Shown: positions 7,708-15,604, counted from the first letter of the stretch. The stretch: 21,073 nucleotides of DNA from Bacteroidales bacterium UBA3684 (GCA_002372855.1 DFIZ01000030.1:9064-30136); one strand, 5' to 3'. Program-made: numbers and translations. Notes: generated from the letters alone by a model not told the origin.

Positions 7708-8666
7708 CCGAAGGGGTGTTTGGTGAGTGGGAGTTTTGCCATGGGGTGATAGTCGCCCTTGAGGCCGATGGGCTCGGCATGGCGAATGTCGTAGACGGTC
7801 TGGATGCACTCCTTGGCTTCGGAGATGCGGAATCCGCGACCGGCGAGGATTTCCTCGTAGGAGCGGGTGTGGAGGTCGGTGAATCCGTTGCTGAACTCGA
7901 ACTCGGCGCCGTCGACGGTGATGGCGCGGTAGGAGGTCTTGCCGGCCTCGACGGCCTCTTTGGGCAGGTGGTCGCCGTTGATGCTGAGGAAGTAGCGCAC
8001 GCGGGCCTGGCGCAGCTCGAGGTAGCCTGCCACGCGGTCGTGGCTGGCTATGTGCACGATGCTTTTCTGCACGGGGCCGAAAATCCATTGCAGCATGTCG
8101 TAGAAGTGGACGCCGATGTTGGTGGCCACGCCGCCGCTCTTCTGCACCTGGCCTTTCCACGAGGTGTAGTACCAGTAGCCGCGGGGGGTGATGTAGGCGA
8201 GGTCGACATCGTAGACCTTGTCCTTGGGGCCTTCGAGCACTTGCTTGCGGAGGGCGATGACCGAGGGGTGCAGGCGCAGTTGGAAGATGGTGTAGGCTTT
8301 GTGGCCGGTCTCGTTTTCAATCTGTTCGAGGGCATCGATGTTCCAGGGGCTGAGCACCACGGGTTTCTCGCAGATGACGTCGGCGCCGAGGCGGAGGCCG
8401 TAGCGGGTGTGGGCGTCGTGGAGGTAGTTGGGCGAGCAGACGGTGAGGTAGTCGATGTTGGTACCCTTGGCCTTGACCAGGTTGTTGTGGCGGTCGAAGA
8501 GTTCCTGCTCGGTGAAGAAGGAGGCGTGGGGGAAGTAGCTGTCGATGATGCCTACGGAGTCGTTTTTGTCGTAGGCGGCAATGAGGTTGTTGCCGGTCTC
8601 TTTGATGGCTTTGAGATGGCGTGGGGCGATGTAACCTCCAAGTCCTATGAGCACAAAGTTTTTCAT
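7701..8666 (-). CDS. wbpB: Gfo/Idh/MocA-family UDP-sugar 3-dehydrogenase (WbpB type)
   Basis: This 321-residue protein is an NAD(P)-dependent oxidoreductase of the Gfo/Idh/MocA family. The nucleotide-binding start is [15 protein letters not shown] (4-18). [10 protein letters not shown] (99-108) is the family EKP motif, and [13 protein letters not shown] (178-190) contains the expected catalytic-region His187. The [13 protein letters not shown] opening and the LQWIFG segment fit WbpB/WlbA, which oxidises C3 of UDP-GlcNAcA to the 3-keto sugar. It overlaps the acetyltransferase gene by 7 bp and shares an ATGA overlap with rfbD (8663-8666). In characterised systems this enzyme works as a pair with the WbpE transaminase, with 2-oxoglutarate recycling bound NADH. 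Both genes are present here. Confidence 0.92.
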   Translation of the reverse strand: MKNFVLIGLGGYIAPRHLKAIKETGNNLIAAYDKNDSVGIIDSYFPHASFFTEQELFDRHNNLVKAKGTNIDYLTVCSPNYLHDAHTRYGLRLGADVICEKPVVLSPWNIDALEQIENETGHKAYTIFQLRLHPSVIALRKQVLEGPKDKVYDVDLAYITPRGYWYYTSWKGQVQKSGGVATNIGVHFYDMLQWIFGPVQKSIVHIASHDRVAGYLELRQARVRYFLSINGDHLPKEAVEAGKTSYRAITVDGAEFEFSNGFTDLHTRSYEEILAGRGFRISEAKECIQTVYDIRHAEPIGLKGDYHPMAKLPLTKHPFGW

Positions 8667-9526
8667 TTGTTTTTTGAAATATTATTGATACATATAGTGA
8701 GACTGTCGGTCCAGTAGGGGACCTGGCGGTGGAATGTCTGTTTGTATTTTGTCTTGTCCAGCACCGAGTAGGCGGGGCGCTTGACGGGGCTGGGGAATTC
8801 GTCGCTGTGGCAGGGGAGGATGTTGCAGGAGGTGTGGCCGCTTTGGCGTGCAATCTCCTTGGTGAAGTCGAACCAGCTGCACACGCCTTCGTTGCTGAAG
8901 TTGAAGATACCTTGATGCTGGAGGTAGGACCCTTCCTCGACGATGTCGAAGATGGCGCGGGCGAGGTCGCCGGCGTAGGTGGGGGTGCCCACCTGGTCGA
9001 ACACCACCTTCAGCTCGGGTCTAGTGGCGGTGAGGTTGAGCATGGTGAGGAGGAAGTTTTTGCCGTACTCGCTGTAGAGCCAGGAGGTGCGGAAGATGAT
9101 GTGGCGGCAGGCCTCGGCGGCGCGTTCGCCAGCCAGCTTGGTGCGGCCGTAGGCCCCGGTGGGGTTCACGGGCTCTTCCTCGGTGCAGGGAGTGTTGTTG
9201 CGGTTGCCACCGAAGACGTAGTCGGTGGAGACGTGTATCAGGGTGCCGTCGACGTGGTGCATGGCCTCGGCGAGGTTGGCCACGGCCTCGGCGTTGACAC
9301 GCAGGGCTGTCGCCTCGTCGCTCTCGGCGCGGTCCACGTTGGTGTATCCGGCGCAGTTGACAATGAGTTGGATATTGTGCAGGTTGACGAAGGTGGAAAC
9401 AGCCTCTTTCGACGTGATATCGAGTTCGGCGACGTCGGTCATCATCCACGTGTGTTTCGACCGTGGAGCCAGCAGGCGCATGTGGGTGCCTAGTTGTCCG
9501 TTGGAGCCTGTAACCAGAATGTTCAT
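8663..9526 (-). CDS. rfbD: dTDP-4-dehydrorhamnose reductase (RmlD)
   Basis: The protein has 287 residues, normal for RmlD. It is an SDR-fold enzyme that reduces dTDP-4-keto-L-rhamnose to dTDP-L-rhamnose with NADPH. The cofactor motif GSNGQLGTH (7-15), VNCAGYTNVDRAE (57-69), STDYVFGG (100-107) and the catalytic YGRTK (Tyr126, Lys130) are all intact. The start at 9526 (MNILVTG) is preferred to a longer frame beginning at 9682, because the extra 52 residues are Arg/Pro-rich shadow sequence overlapping rfbC. With this start the gene begins 2 bp after the rfbC stop. Its stop overlaps the wbpB-like start by 4 bp. Confidence 0.95.
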   Translation of the reverse strand: MNILVTGSNGQLGTHMRLLAPRSKHTWMMTDVAELDITSKEAVSTFVNLHNIQLIVNCAGYTNVDRAESDEATALRVNAEAVANLAEAMHHVDGTLIHVSTDYVFGGNRNNTPCTEEEPVNPTGAYGRTKLAGERAAEACRHIIFRTSWLYSEYGKNFLLTMLNLTATRPELKVVFDQVGTPTYAGDLARAIFDIVEEGSYLQHQGIFNFSNEGVCSWFDFTKEIARQSGHTSCNILPCHSDEFPSPVKRPAYSVLDKTKYKQTFHRQVPYWTDSLTICINNISKNK

Positions 9527-9528
9527 CG

Positions 9529-10080
9529 TCAGAAGGGTGTTACAAATTCGTTGAACTTGGGATGGTGCTTGTCTTTGTCCGAGAGAATGACCTTGTCGGC
9601 GGGGAGCTGCCAGTCGATGGCCAGCGTGGGGTCGTCCCAGGCGATGGCACCTTCGGCTTCGGGATGGTAGTATTCGTCGCACTTGTATTGGAACACAACT
9701 TCGTCGCTCAGCACGGAGAACCCGTGGGCCATGCCCTTGGGCAGGAAGAGCTGGCGATGGTTGCTGCCGCTCAGTTCTACTGCCACATGGCGTCCAAAGG
9801 TGGGAGAATTGCGGCGGATGTCGACGGCGATGTCGAGCACCGTGCCTTCCACCACGCGCACCAGCTTGGCCTGGGCGAAGGGCGGTTTCTGGAAGTGCAA
9901 GCCGCGAAGCACACCATAGCGCGATTTGGACTCGTTGTCCTGCACGAACGTAATGTCCATACCTGTCTGCGCTGCGAAGTCGCGGACGCTGAAACTTTCG
10001 AAGAAGTATCCGCGTTCGTCGCCAAATATTAGCGGCTCGATGATTTTCACTCCTGCTATTTCGGTATCAATTACGTTCAT
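9529..10080 (-). CDS. rfbC: dTDP-4-dehydrorhamnose 3,5-epimerase (RmlC)
   Basis: This 183-residue cupin-fold enzyme epimerises C3 and C5 of dTDP-4-keto-6-deoxyglucose. The family signature is clear: [10 protein letters not shown] (21-30), [20 protein letters not shown] with catalytic His62, [18 protein letters not shown] (72-89), [11 protein letters not shown] (111-121) and QYKCDEYY with Tyr132. A TTG lies two codons earlier at 10084-10086, but the ATG at 10080 is the natural start. It overlaps the rfbA stop by 14 bp, which suggests coupled translation. Length and motifs are complete, so the gene appears functional. Confidence 0.95.
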   Translation of the reverse strand: MNVIDTEIAGVKIIEPLIFGDERGYFFESFSVRDFAAQTGMDITFVQDNESKSRYGVLRGLHFQKPPFAQAKLVRVVEGTVLDIAVDIRRNSPTFGRHVAVELSGSNHRQLFLPKGMAHGFSVLSDEVVFQYKCDEYYHPEAEGAIAWDDPTLAIDWQLPADKVILSDKDKHHPKFNEFVTPF

Positions 10081-10951
10081 TGTCAATCATTTTCAGCAGG
10101 TACTGTCCATATTGGTTCTTGGCCATGGGCTGAGCCACACGGCGGATGTCGTCGTCCGAGAGCCATCCCATCTCGTAGCCTATGCTTTCCAGACAGGCCA
10201 CCTTCAGGCCCTGGCGTTTCTCGATGACCTCGATGAAGGTCGAGGCTTCGGCCAGCGAGTCGTGGGTGCCGGTGTCGAGCCATGCGAAGCCGCGGCCCAT
10301 CAGCTGCACGTTGAGTTCGCCGTCCTTGAGAAACTCCTGGTTGACGGAGGTGATTTCCAGCTCGCCGCGGGCGCTGGGCTTGATGCTCTTGGCCACCTGC
10401 ACCACCTTGTTGGGGTAGAAGTAAAGGCCCACGACGGCATAGTTCGACTTGGGCTCTTTGGGTTTCTCCTCGATGGAAAGCACCTTGCCGTTGGCGTCGA
10501 ACTCCGCCACGCCGTAGCGTTCGGGGTCGGCCACCCAGTAGCCGAAGACGGTTGCTTTGCTGTCTTTTTCGGCCGACTCTACAGCGTGGCGCAGCATCTT
10601 GCTCAGGCCGTTGCCATGGAAGATATTGTCGCCCAGCACCAGGCATACGGAGTCGTTGCCGATGAACTCCTCACCGATGATGAAGGCCTGTGCCAGACCG
10701 TCGGGCGAGGGCTGCTCGGCATAGGAGAAGTGCACGCCGAAGTCGCTGCCGTCACCCAGCAGGCGGCGGAATCCCGGCAGGTCGTGTGGGGTGGAGATAA
10801 TGAGAATATCGCGTATGCCGGCAAGCATCAGTACCGAAATGGGGTAGTACACCATCGGCTTGTCGTAGATGGGGAGCAGCTGTTTGCTGACCCCTTTAGT
10901 AATAGGATAAAGGCGGGTGCCGGAGCCTCCCGCCAAAACAATACCTTTCAT
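10067..10951 (-). CDS. rfbA: Glucose-1-phosphate thymidylyltransferase (RmlA)
   Basis: This 294-residue enzyme joins dTTP and glucose-1-phosphate to give dTDP-glucose, the first step of dTDP-rhamnose synthesis. The nucleotidyltransferase signature [14 protein letters not shown] (3-16) begins the protein, followed by [27 protein letters not shown], the metal-binding LGDNIFHG and the later [10 protein letters not shown]. Length is standard. It is separated from the wzc-like gene by only 24 bp, so it is very likely in the same operon. The next enzyme of the pathway, the 4,6-dehydratase RmlB, is not in this window, while RmlC and RmlD follow directly. Confidence 0.96.
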   Translation of the reverse strand: MKGIVLAGGSGTRLYPITKGVSKQLLPIYDKPMVYYPISVLMLAGIRDILIISTPHDLPGFRRLLGDGSDFGVHFSYAEQPSPDGLAQAFIIGEEFIGNDSVCLVLGDNIFHGNGLSKMLRHAVESAEKDSKATVFGYWVADPERYGVAEFDANGKVLSIEEKPKEPKSNYAVVGLYFYPNKVVQVAKSIKPSARGELEITSVNQEFLKDGELNVQLMGRGFAWLDTGTHDSLAEASTFIEVIEKRQGLKVACLESIGYEMGWLSDDDIRRVAQPMAKNQYGQYLLKMIDNERN

Positions 10952-10975
10952 TCAGTATCTAGTTATCAGTTGTTT

Positions 10976-13417
10976 TCACTTCTCTTTCGAGGCGTCGCTG
11001 TCCTCGCCGTAGCCATAACCATAGCCGTAACCATAGCCATAACCATAGCCGTAACCGTAGCCATAGCCGTAACCATAGCCGTAGCCATAGCCACCGTAGC
11101 GCTTCTTGATCAGCGGCACATCGGTCAGGATGACTGCCATGTTCTTGAACTTCTCCTTGTCGGCCATCTCCTGGATGAAGGGCAGCGAGTTCTTGTTGAG
11201 GTAGCCTACGCGCATGATGTATGCCGTAAGGTCGGCCACGCGGTTGATAACCGATGCGTCGGCCACAATCTGGGCAGGCGTCGAGTCGAAGATGATATAG
11301 TCGTAGTGCTTGCGCAGGTAGTCCACCAGGCGGTCCAGTTTCTCGCCCATCAGCAGCTGGGTGGCGTTGGGCGGGGTCTTCTCGCAGACCACATAGTCGA
11401 GGTGGTCGGAGGTCTCGCTGTGCATGATGTATTTGTCGAAGTTGTCCTCCTGGTCGAGCAGGTAGTGGATCAGACCCACACGGTTGTGGCGGTCGATGGT
11501 CTTCGAGAGGCTGCGCTTGCGAAGGTCGAAGTCGATGAGGATGGTCTTCTTGCCCACGTATGCCAGCGACAGGGCCAGGTTGAGGGCCGTATAGGATTTA
11601 CCCTCGCCGGGAACGGTGGAAACCGTCTGGATCACTTTCTGTCCATCCTTCAGGAAGAAGGGTATGTTGGAATGCAGCAGGCGGAAGGCCTCGGTGACCA
11701 CGTCGGTGCCGTTGGCGGTAACGATGATTTCGTCGTTGACGCGGGCGGCGGGTTTCTGCGGTATCTCTCCCAGGATGGGCAGCGAGGTGTTGCGTTCGAC
11801 GTCCACCTTGGAGCGGAGTTTCGTGTCGAAGAAGCTGATGCAGAACATAATCAGTGCCGGTATGGCCAGTCCGAGGACAATGGCGACGAGCGCGATAATC
11901 ATCAGACGGGGACCGGTGAGGTTGACGATGGCGGGCTCCACCACCTTGGCGTTCGACACGGTGACGGCCAGGTTCATGGCGGTCTCCTCGCGTTTGCTCA
12001 ACAGGTAGAGGTAGAGTTCCTCTTTGATTTTCTGCTGACGGGTGACCTCGGTGACGGCCTTGGTCTGCGTGGGCATGGCGGCAATCTGGCCGCGGGCACG
12101 CGACTCCTGGTTGCGGGCCTCCTGCAGGCGCACGCGCGTAGCATTAATAAGGTTGCTGATGGAAGCGTTGATGGCACTCAGTTCGTCGTCCATCTGGCGT
12201 TTCAGTCCCTGCACCTCGGGGTTGTTGGGACCGGCGGTGGTCTTCAGGCGTTTGTAGCGGCCCACGAGGGTGTTGTACGAATTGATCATACCCTGGATGC
12301 CCACGTCGCTGATACCCACGTTGACGGGAATGAGCTCCTCTTTGTTGACCGGGTCGGAGACGTAGTTTTTGATGTAGCTGATGAGCGTCATCTCGGTCTC
12401 CAAAGCCACCACCTGTTCGGAGAGGCGCTGGCCCGTCTGCAGCAGCTGGGTGTTGGCACCCGTCATTTCGCCGAGTCCCGACGTACGCTTGATGTTCTCC
12501 ACCTGGGCGTCAACCACATCCAGTTCGCCGGATATGAGGGCGATACGCTCCGAGATGAAGGACTCGGTCTTCTGGGCCACTTTGTTCTTGTCCTCGAGGG
12601 CGTCGTCGTTGTAGACGGCAATCAGGGTGTCCACAATCTGGTTGGCGCGCTCGCGGTTGCTGTCGTTGTAGGTGATGGAAATGATGGAGGCCATCTTGTC
12701 GACACGCGCAATGTTGAGCGACTTCAGCATGTTGCGGGCCATGGACATCGACGGGCTGATTCCCATCTGGAGGTTCACGTTCTCGAATTCGTTGGTGTAG
12801 AACTCGGTCTTCTCGATGGTGAACGACAGGGTGTCGTCGAATTTCACCGGCTGGCTGTAGTAGGCCTCGAGGGTCTCGCTCTTCTTGCCGTATTTCTCGG
12901 CGCGGTACTCATATTTGTTGTTGGCCAGGGGCTTGACGCGGATGTTGAATTTCACGTCGCGGTTGGCCTGCTCGCTGTCGTGGAGGGTCAGTGCCAGAGG
13001 GGCGTCCTTGAAATAGCTTATTTTTTTGAACATGTCGTTGCGCGAGCAGGTGTGGTTCAGCCCCAGGCGGTTCACCACCTGGTTCATCAGCCACGACGAC
13101 TTGAGCATGTAGATTTCGTTCTCGAGCGAGAGGTTGGTGTTGTCCATGCCCATGTTGCTCAGAATCTGGTCCATGTTCCTCGACTGGTAGCGCACGTTGT
13201 TGCTTTCGTCGCGCACCAGAATGGTGCCGGAGGCCGTCCAGGTCTTGGGCTGCGATTTGTAGTAGAAGCCTGCGATGATGAGGCAGACCACAACCGAAAT
13301 GACAAACCACCACCAGTTGTTCAATACCAGAAAGACAAGGTCGCGGATGGAGAGTGTCTTCTCGTTCTCGCCGTCGCCACCGTTGTTCTGAATCTGTCTG
13401 TTGTTTGTATTATCCAT
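10976..13417 (-). CDS. wzc: Wzc-like chain-length regulator and BY-type tyrosine kinase
   Basis: This 813-residue inner-membrane protein combines a Wzz-type chain-length domain with a cytoplasmic bacterial tyrosine autokinase. The first membrane helix is at about 29-52, a long periplasmic region with coiled-coil character follows (about 53-500), and the second helix is at about 505-530. The kinase domain has Walker A (VPGEGKSYT, 602-610), Walker A' (ILIDFDLRK, 626-634) and Walker B (YIIFDS, 707-712). It ends in a highly unusual tail: RYG followed by fourteen Gly-Tyr dipeptides and an acidic EDSDASKEK end, giving 15 tyrosines. In this family the C-terminal tyrosine cluster is autophosphorylated, and its phosphorylation cycle controls polymer length and export. 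The gene lies 49 bp after the wza-like gene. Confidence 0.95.
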   Translation of the reverse strand: MDNTNNRQIQNNGGDGENEKTLSIRDLVFLVLNNWWWFVISVVVCLIIAGFYYKSQPKTWTASGTILVRDESNNVRYQSRNMDQILSNMGMDNTNLSLENEIYMLKSSWLMNQVVNRLGLNHTCSRNDMFKKISYFKDAPLALTLHDSEQANRDVKFNIRVKPLANNKYEYRAEKYGKKSETLEAYYSQPVKFDDTLSFTIEKTEFYTNEFENVNLQMGISPSMSMARNMLKSLNIARVDKMASIISITYNDSNRERANQIVDTLIAVYNDDALEDKNKVAQKTESFISERIALISGELDVVDAQVENIKRTSGLGEMTGANTQLLQTGQRLSEQVVALETEMTLISYIKNYVSDPVNKEELIPVNVGISDVGIQGMINSYNTLVGRYKRLKTTAGPNNPEVQGLKRQMDDELSAINASISNLINATRVRLQEARNQESRARGQIAAMPTQTKAVTEVTRQQKIKEELYLYLLSKREETAMNLAVTVSNAKVVEPAIVNLTGPRLMIIALVAIVLGLAIPALIMFCISFFDTKLRSKVDVERNTSLPILGEIPQKPAARVNDEIIVTANGTDVVTEAFRLLHSNIPFFLKDGQKVIQTVSTVPGEGKSYTALNLALSLAYVGKKTILIDFDLRKRSLSKTIDRHNRVGLIHYLLDQEDNFDKYIMHSETSDHLDYVVCEKTPPNATQLLMGEKLDRLVDYLRKHYDYIIFDSTPAQIVADASVINRVADLTAYIMRVGYLNKNSLPFIQEMADKEKFKNMAVILTDVPLIKKRYGGYGYGYGYGYGYGYGYGYGYGYGYGYGYGEDSDASKEK
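11009..11092 (-). repeat. Hexanucleotide microsatellite encoding (Gly-Tyr)14
   Basis: Eighty-four bases encode fourteen consecutive Gly-Tyr pairs at the end of the kinase gene. Each 6-bp unit on the coding strand is GGY TAY, with third positions alternating irregularly between C and T (GGCTAT, GGTTAC, GGTTAT, GGCTAC). The repeat is therefore perfect in protein and imperfect in DNA. Copy-number change by slippage would keep the reading frame and alter the number of phosphorylatable tyrosines. Confidence 0.95.
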
Positions 13418-13466
13418 TTTTCAATAAATATTGTTTACGCTTGTTGGTTTCCGCTAGTTGGGTGAA

Positions 13467-14285
13467 TTAGAGTCTCTTGGCCAGGAGGTAGTAGTAGAAG
13501 GCCGAGGTGAGCACCGACACGATGGACACCACGCTCGAGATGTAGCTCAGCGTCATGGGGTCGCGCTCGGCGTTCCTCTTCTGCTTCATGTTTGGCTCCA
13601 CATACACCACGTCGTTCTGGTGCAGGTAGTAGTACGGCGAGTCGAAGACGTCCTTCGACGTAAGGTCGATTTCGCCCACGATGCGGTTGCCGTTCTCCTC
13701 GCGCACCACGGTCACGTTGTGGCGCTGGCCGTAGATGGTCATGTCGCCCACCATGCTGAGGGCTTCGAAGATGGTCAGGCGTTCGCCCGAGGCCTGGATC
13801 TGGCCGGGCTGGCGCACCTCGCCGAGCACGCTCACCTTGAAGTTCATCAGCTTCACGGTCACCGTGGCGTCGAGGATATGTCCCTCGCTGACAAGTTTCT
13901 GCTCGATTTCGGCAGCTAGCTGTGCGTGGGTTTTGCCCAGCACGTGGAGGCGTCCCAGCACGGGGAAGATGATGTCGCCCTCGTTGTTCACTAGGTAGCC
14001 CGTCACGGCACTGCCGCCGGGGTTCATCACCACGCCGCCGTCGATGGCTATCTTGTTGGTCTCCTGGTTGAAGCGCACCGTGGCCTCAGGGGCACGGCTC
14101 TCCACGTAGATGTAGAGCAGGTCGTTGGTCTGGATGCCTTTCGAGAACTGTCCATCCTGTTCTGTCTCCTCGTTGCGGGGGGCTTCTTTGAAGTAGGCAA
14201 GCTCTTGGCTCGGGCCGCACGAAGCAAACAACATCATGCCCATGGCGGCCGTCAACAGGGTGATTTTTGTATATTTGTTTTTCAT
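13467..14285 (-). CDS. wza: Wza-like polysaccharide export outer-membrane lipoprotein
   Basis: This 272-residue lipoprotein is the outer-membrane export component paired with the Wzc-like kinase. The start at 14285 (MKNKYTK) gives a typical lipoprotein leader with lipobox LFASC, lipidated Cys23; an in-frame ATG nine codons earlier (14312) is less likely. A poly-export domain begins at about residue 50 (TNDLLYIYVESRAPEA). An SLBB-type segment follows (VSVLGEVRQPGQI, then LTIFEALSMVGDMTIYGQRHNV), with VYYLHQND-like and VVYVEPN motifs near the end. The last 25 residues form a hydrophobic helix (ISSVVSIVSVLTSAFYYYLL), as is usual in Bacteroidota members, which are shorter than E. coli Wza. It is the first gene of the operon. 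Confidence 0.93.
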   Translation of the reverse strand: MKNKYTKITLLTAAMGMMLFASCGPSQELAYFKEAPRNEETEQDGQFSKGIQTNDLLYIYVESRAPEATVRFNQETNKIAIDGGVVMNPGGSAVTGYLVNNEGDIIFPVLGRLHVLGKTHAQLAAEIEQKLVSEGHILDATVTVKLMNFKVSVLGEVRQPGQIQASGERLTIFEALSMVGDMTIYGQRHNVTVVREENGNRIVGEIDLTSKDVFDSPYYYLHQNDVVYVEPNMKQKRNAERDPMTLSYISSVVSIVSVLTSAFYYYLLAKRL

Positions 14286-14358
14286 ATATGTATATTTTTC
14301 TGTCTTAAACATTCATTATCAGCCCCATGCGTTTTTCCTGCATGTGGCTATACGATTG

Positions 14359-14390
14359 CAAATATACACAAAAATTTTAATCCTGCGAAA
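14359..14390 (-). promoter_or_regulatory. Putative Bacteroidetes-type promoter of the operon
   Basis: Read on the minus strand, TATATTTG (14366 down to 14359) matches the Bacteroidetes -7 consensus TAnnTTTG. TTTC (14390-14387) lies 20 bp upstream as a one-mismatch -33 box (consensus TTTG). Transcription would start near 14350, leaving an untranslated leader of about 65 bases before the wza-like start at 14285. No other good -7 box was seen in the gap. Confidence 0.45.
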
Positions 14391-14618
14391 TTTATTTTGC
14401 TTTGTCCCCCTGCCAGTGCGGCGTAAACGACGCCTTGACGGCGGTTTTGCCCGAACCTGTGGCGAGGGGACGGCTGGTTGTCCGATTTGACATTTTCACC
14501 TTTTTCCGGACCGCCGAAAACACCCCTTTTTTGCCCCGAAAACGCCCTTGGGACGCACTGCCCTCATTTTGTAACGGTTTCCGTACCTTAACACGCTGGC
14601 CTCCAACGGCTGCCATGC

Positions 14619-14662
14619 CCTTACCATCGCCTTACCAAGTCCTTATCAACTCCTTACCAACT
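14619..14662. repeat. Array of 11-bp tandem repeats (CCTTACCAANN)
   Basis: Four contiguous 11-bp units lie at 14619-14629 (CCTTACCATCG), 14630-14640 (CCTTACCAAGT), 14641-14651 (CCTTATCAACT) and 14652-14662 (CCTTACCAACT). A weaker inverted continuation with the same 11-bp phase runs from about 14679 to 14711 (TTGGTAAGGTG, GGGGTAGGGTG, GGGGTTGGTAG). Eleven base pairs is close to one helical turn, so all units face the same side of the DNA. The array lies about 230-270 bp upstream of the proposed operon promoter. Confidence 0.8.
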
Positions 14663-14687
14663 CCTACTATCGTAGGTGTTGGTAAGG
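14652..14687. repeat. Inverted repeat with 16-bp arms
   Basis: The left arm CCTTACCAACTCCTAC (14652-14667) and right arm GTAGGTGTTGGTAAGG (14672-14687) pair at 15 of 16 positions around the loop TATC (14668-14671). The hairpin lies 41-76 bases after the stop of the upstream AraC-type gene on the minus strand. No T-run follows on either strand, so it is not a standard intrinsic terminator. It could still act as a transcript stabiliser or as an operator. Confidence 0.75.
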
Positions 14688-14727
14688 TGGGGGTAGGGTG
14701 GGGGTTGGTAGAAAAAAAGATTTGACA

Positions 14728-15573
14728 TTATTGCTGGCGTCTCCAGGTGTCGGGGGCGATGCCAGTTTCGCGCTTGAAGAAGCGACTGAAGGACGACTGC
14801 TCTGGGAATCCGAGCTGGTGTGCGATCTGCTGCAGGGAGGCGTCGGCCTGGTGTCGCATGAGCATCTTGGCCTGGGCGATGACGTACTTGTGGAGCCAGT
14901 GGCCGGCGCTGTGGCCGGTCTCTTCCAGGATGCGGTGGCTGAAGTATTTGGGGCTGAGGCAGAAGGCGTCGGCGTAGAAGGCCACGTCGCGGTGCGGCGG
15001 GCAGTGCTTGGCCATGGCTTCGTAGAAGCGTTTGCTGAGGCTGCGGGTGACGTCGGAGCGTTGGATGCCGTTGTTGTCCATGCGGAAGGTATTGGCCATT
15101 TCCACAAGAGTGTAGAGGAGGTTGCGCTGCATTTCCAGCCGGTGGGGGGTGTTGGTGCGGCTGATGGAGCGCATGGCATCGACGATGTTCATGATGTCGG
15201 TGTACTGGTTGTCGGTCAGGGGGATGTTGGGGCGCTGCTCGTTGGTGAAGCGGTCGCGCAGGGTGATGTGGTTGCTCATGGAGTTGAACATCTCGGAGGA
15301 GACGATGATGAGCGTGACGAGGAAGTCGCTGCTCGTGCTGTGTCCCAGCACGGTGTGGTTGGGGTAGATGATGGTCAGGCTGTGTTCGTTGACGGTTTTG
15401 CGGTGGCTGTCGTAGTCGGCGTCGAGACTTCCTTTTCGGTGGATGGAAATGACGTAGTGCGGCGAGGTGTACATCTCGCCGAAAAGCGGAAGGGTTGTCA
15501 CGTCCATGACTATTATTCCTTCCGCCAAAATGCGGTCGGTTTGGTCCAATATATGTGTCTCAGAGGTCTCCAT
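14728..15573 (-). CDS. AraC-family transcriptional regulator
   Basis: The protein has 281 residues. Residues about 1-110 look like a cupin-type sensing domain (GEMYTSPHYVISIHRKG, then LTIIYPNHTVLGH). The C-terminal third, about 180-281, is an AraC-type double helix-turn-helix. ADAFCLSPKYFSHRILEETG is the first HTH, and ASLQQIAHQLGFPEQSSFSRFFKRETGIAPDTWR, with the diagnostic LGF-SSFSRFFK-G-P--WR pattern, is the second. The ligand is unknown. It is transcribed in the same direction as the polysaccharide operon, with the repeat-rich 442-bp gap between, so it is a natural candidate regulator of that operon. Nothing in the sequence proves this link. Confidence 0.92.
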   Translation of the reverse strand: METSETHILDQTDRILAEGIIVMDVTTLPLFGEMYTSPHYVISIHRKGSLDADYDSHRKTVNEHSLTIIYPNHTVLGHSTSSDFLVTLIIVSSEMFNSMSNHITLRDRFTNEQRPNIPLTDNQYTDIMNIVDAMRSISRTNTPHRLEMQRNLLYTLVEMANTFRMDNNGIQRSDVTRSLSKRFYEAMAKHCPPHRDVAFYADAFCLSPKYFSHRILEETGHSAGHWLHKYVIAQAKMLMRHQADASLQQIAHQLGFPEQSSFSRFFKRETGIAPDTWRRQQ

Positions 15574-15596
15574 GGCGCTCCTGTCTTTTTTGGGTG

Positions 15597-15604
15597 CAAA
15601 AATA
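15597..15604 (-). promoter_or_regulatory. Possible -7 promoter box of the AraC-type gene
   Basis: On the minus strand TATTTTTG fits the TAnnTTTG consensus and lies 24 bp before the start codon at 15573. No matching -33 box is present at 19-21 bp upstream, although an A/T-run and a TTG are nearby. The call is weak. Confidence 0.25.

Larger units (their letters stand above)
14286..14727. other. 442-bp intergenic region upstream of the polysaccharide operon
   Basis: This is the longest non-coding stretch in the window, between the AraC-type regulator and the wza-like gene on the same strand. The part near wza (14286-14400) is AT-rich and holds the likely promoter. The middle (about 14400-14610) is GC-rich with short homopolymer runs and no recognisable gene. 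The part near the regulator (14619-14711) holds 11-bp repeats, an inverted repeat and G-runs. Short open frames of 74 codons (14392-14616, minus) and 107 codons (14402-14725, plus) exist but have low-complexity composition and no family resemblance. Confidence 0.7.

Noticed and set aside
9926..13465. Antisense open frame of 1179 codons opposite the rfbA and wzc genes
   Set aside because: Its predicted protein is Val/Gly/His/Asp-rich with no domain, and it mirrors the codon bias of the real minus-strand genes, whose motifs are intact. It is a GC-driven shadow frame.
14392..14616. 74-codon minus-strand frame in the 442-bp intergenic region
   Set aside because: Basic, low-complexity sequence with no family resemblance or start signal. 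It is kept only as part of the intergenic description.
14652..14687. Inverted repeat as an intrinsic terminator of the AraC-type gene
   Set aside because: The hairpin is strong, but no T-run follows it in either direction, so it is reported only as an inverted repeat.
14402..14725. 107-codon plus-strand frame in the same intergenic region
   Set aside because: It reads through the 11-bp repeats and G-runs, giving a repetitive Val/Gly tail, and lacks any motif or promoter.
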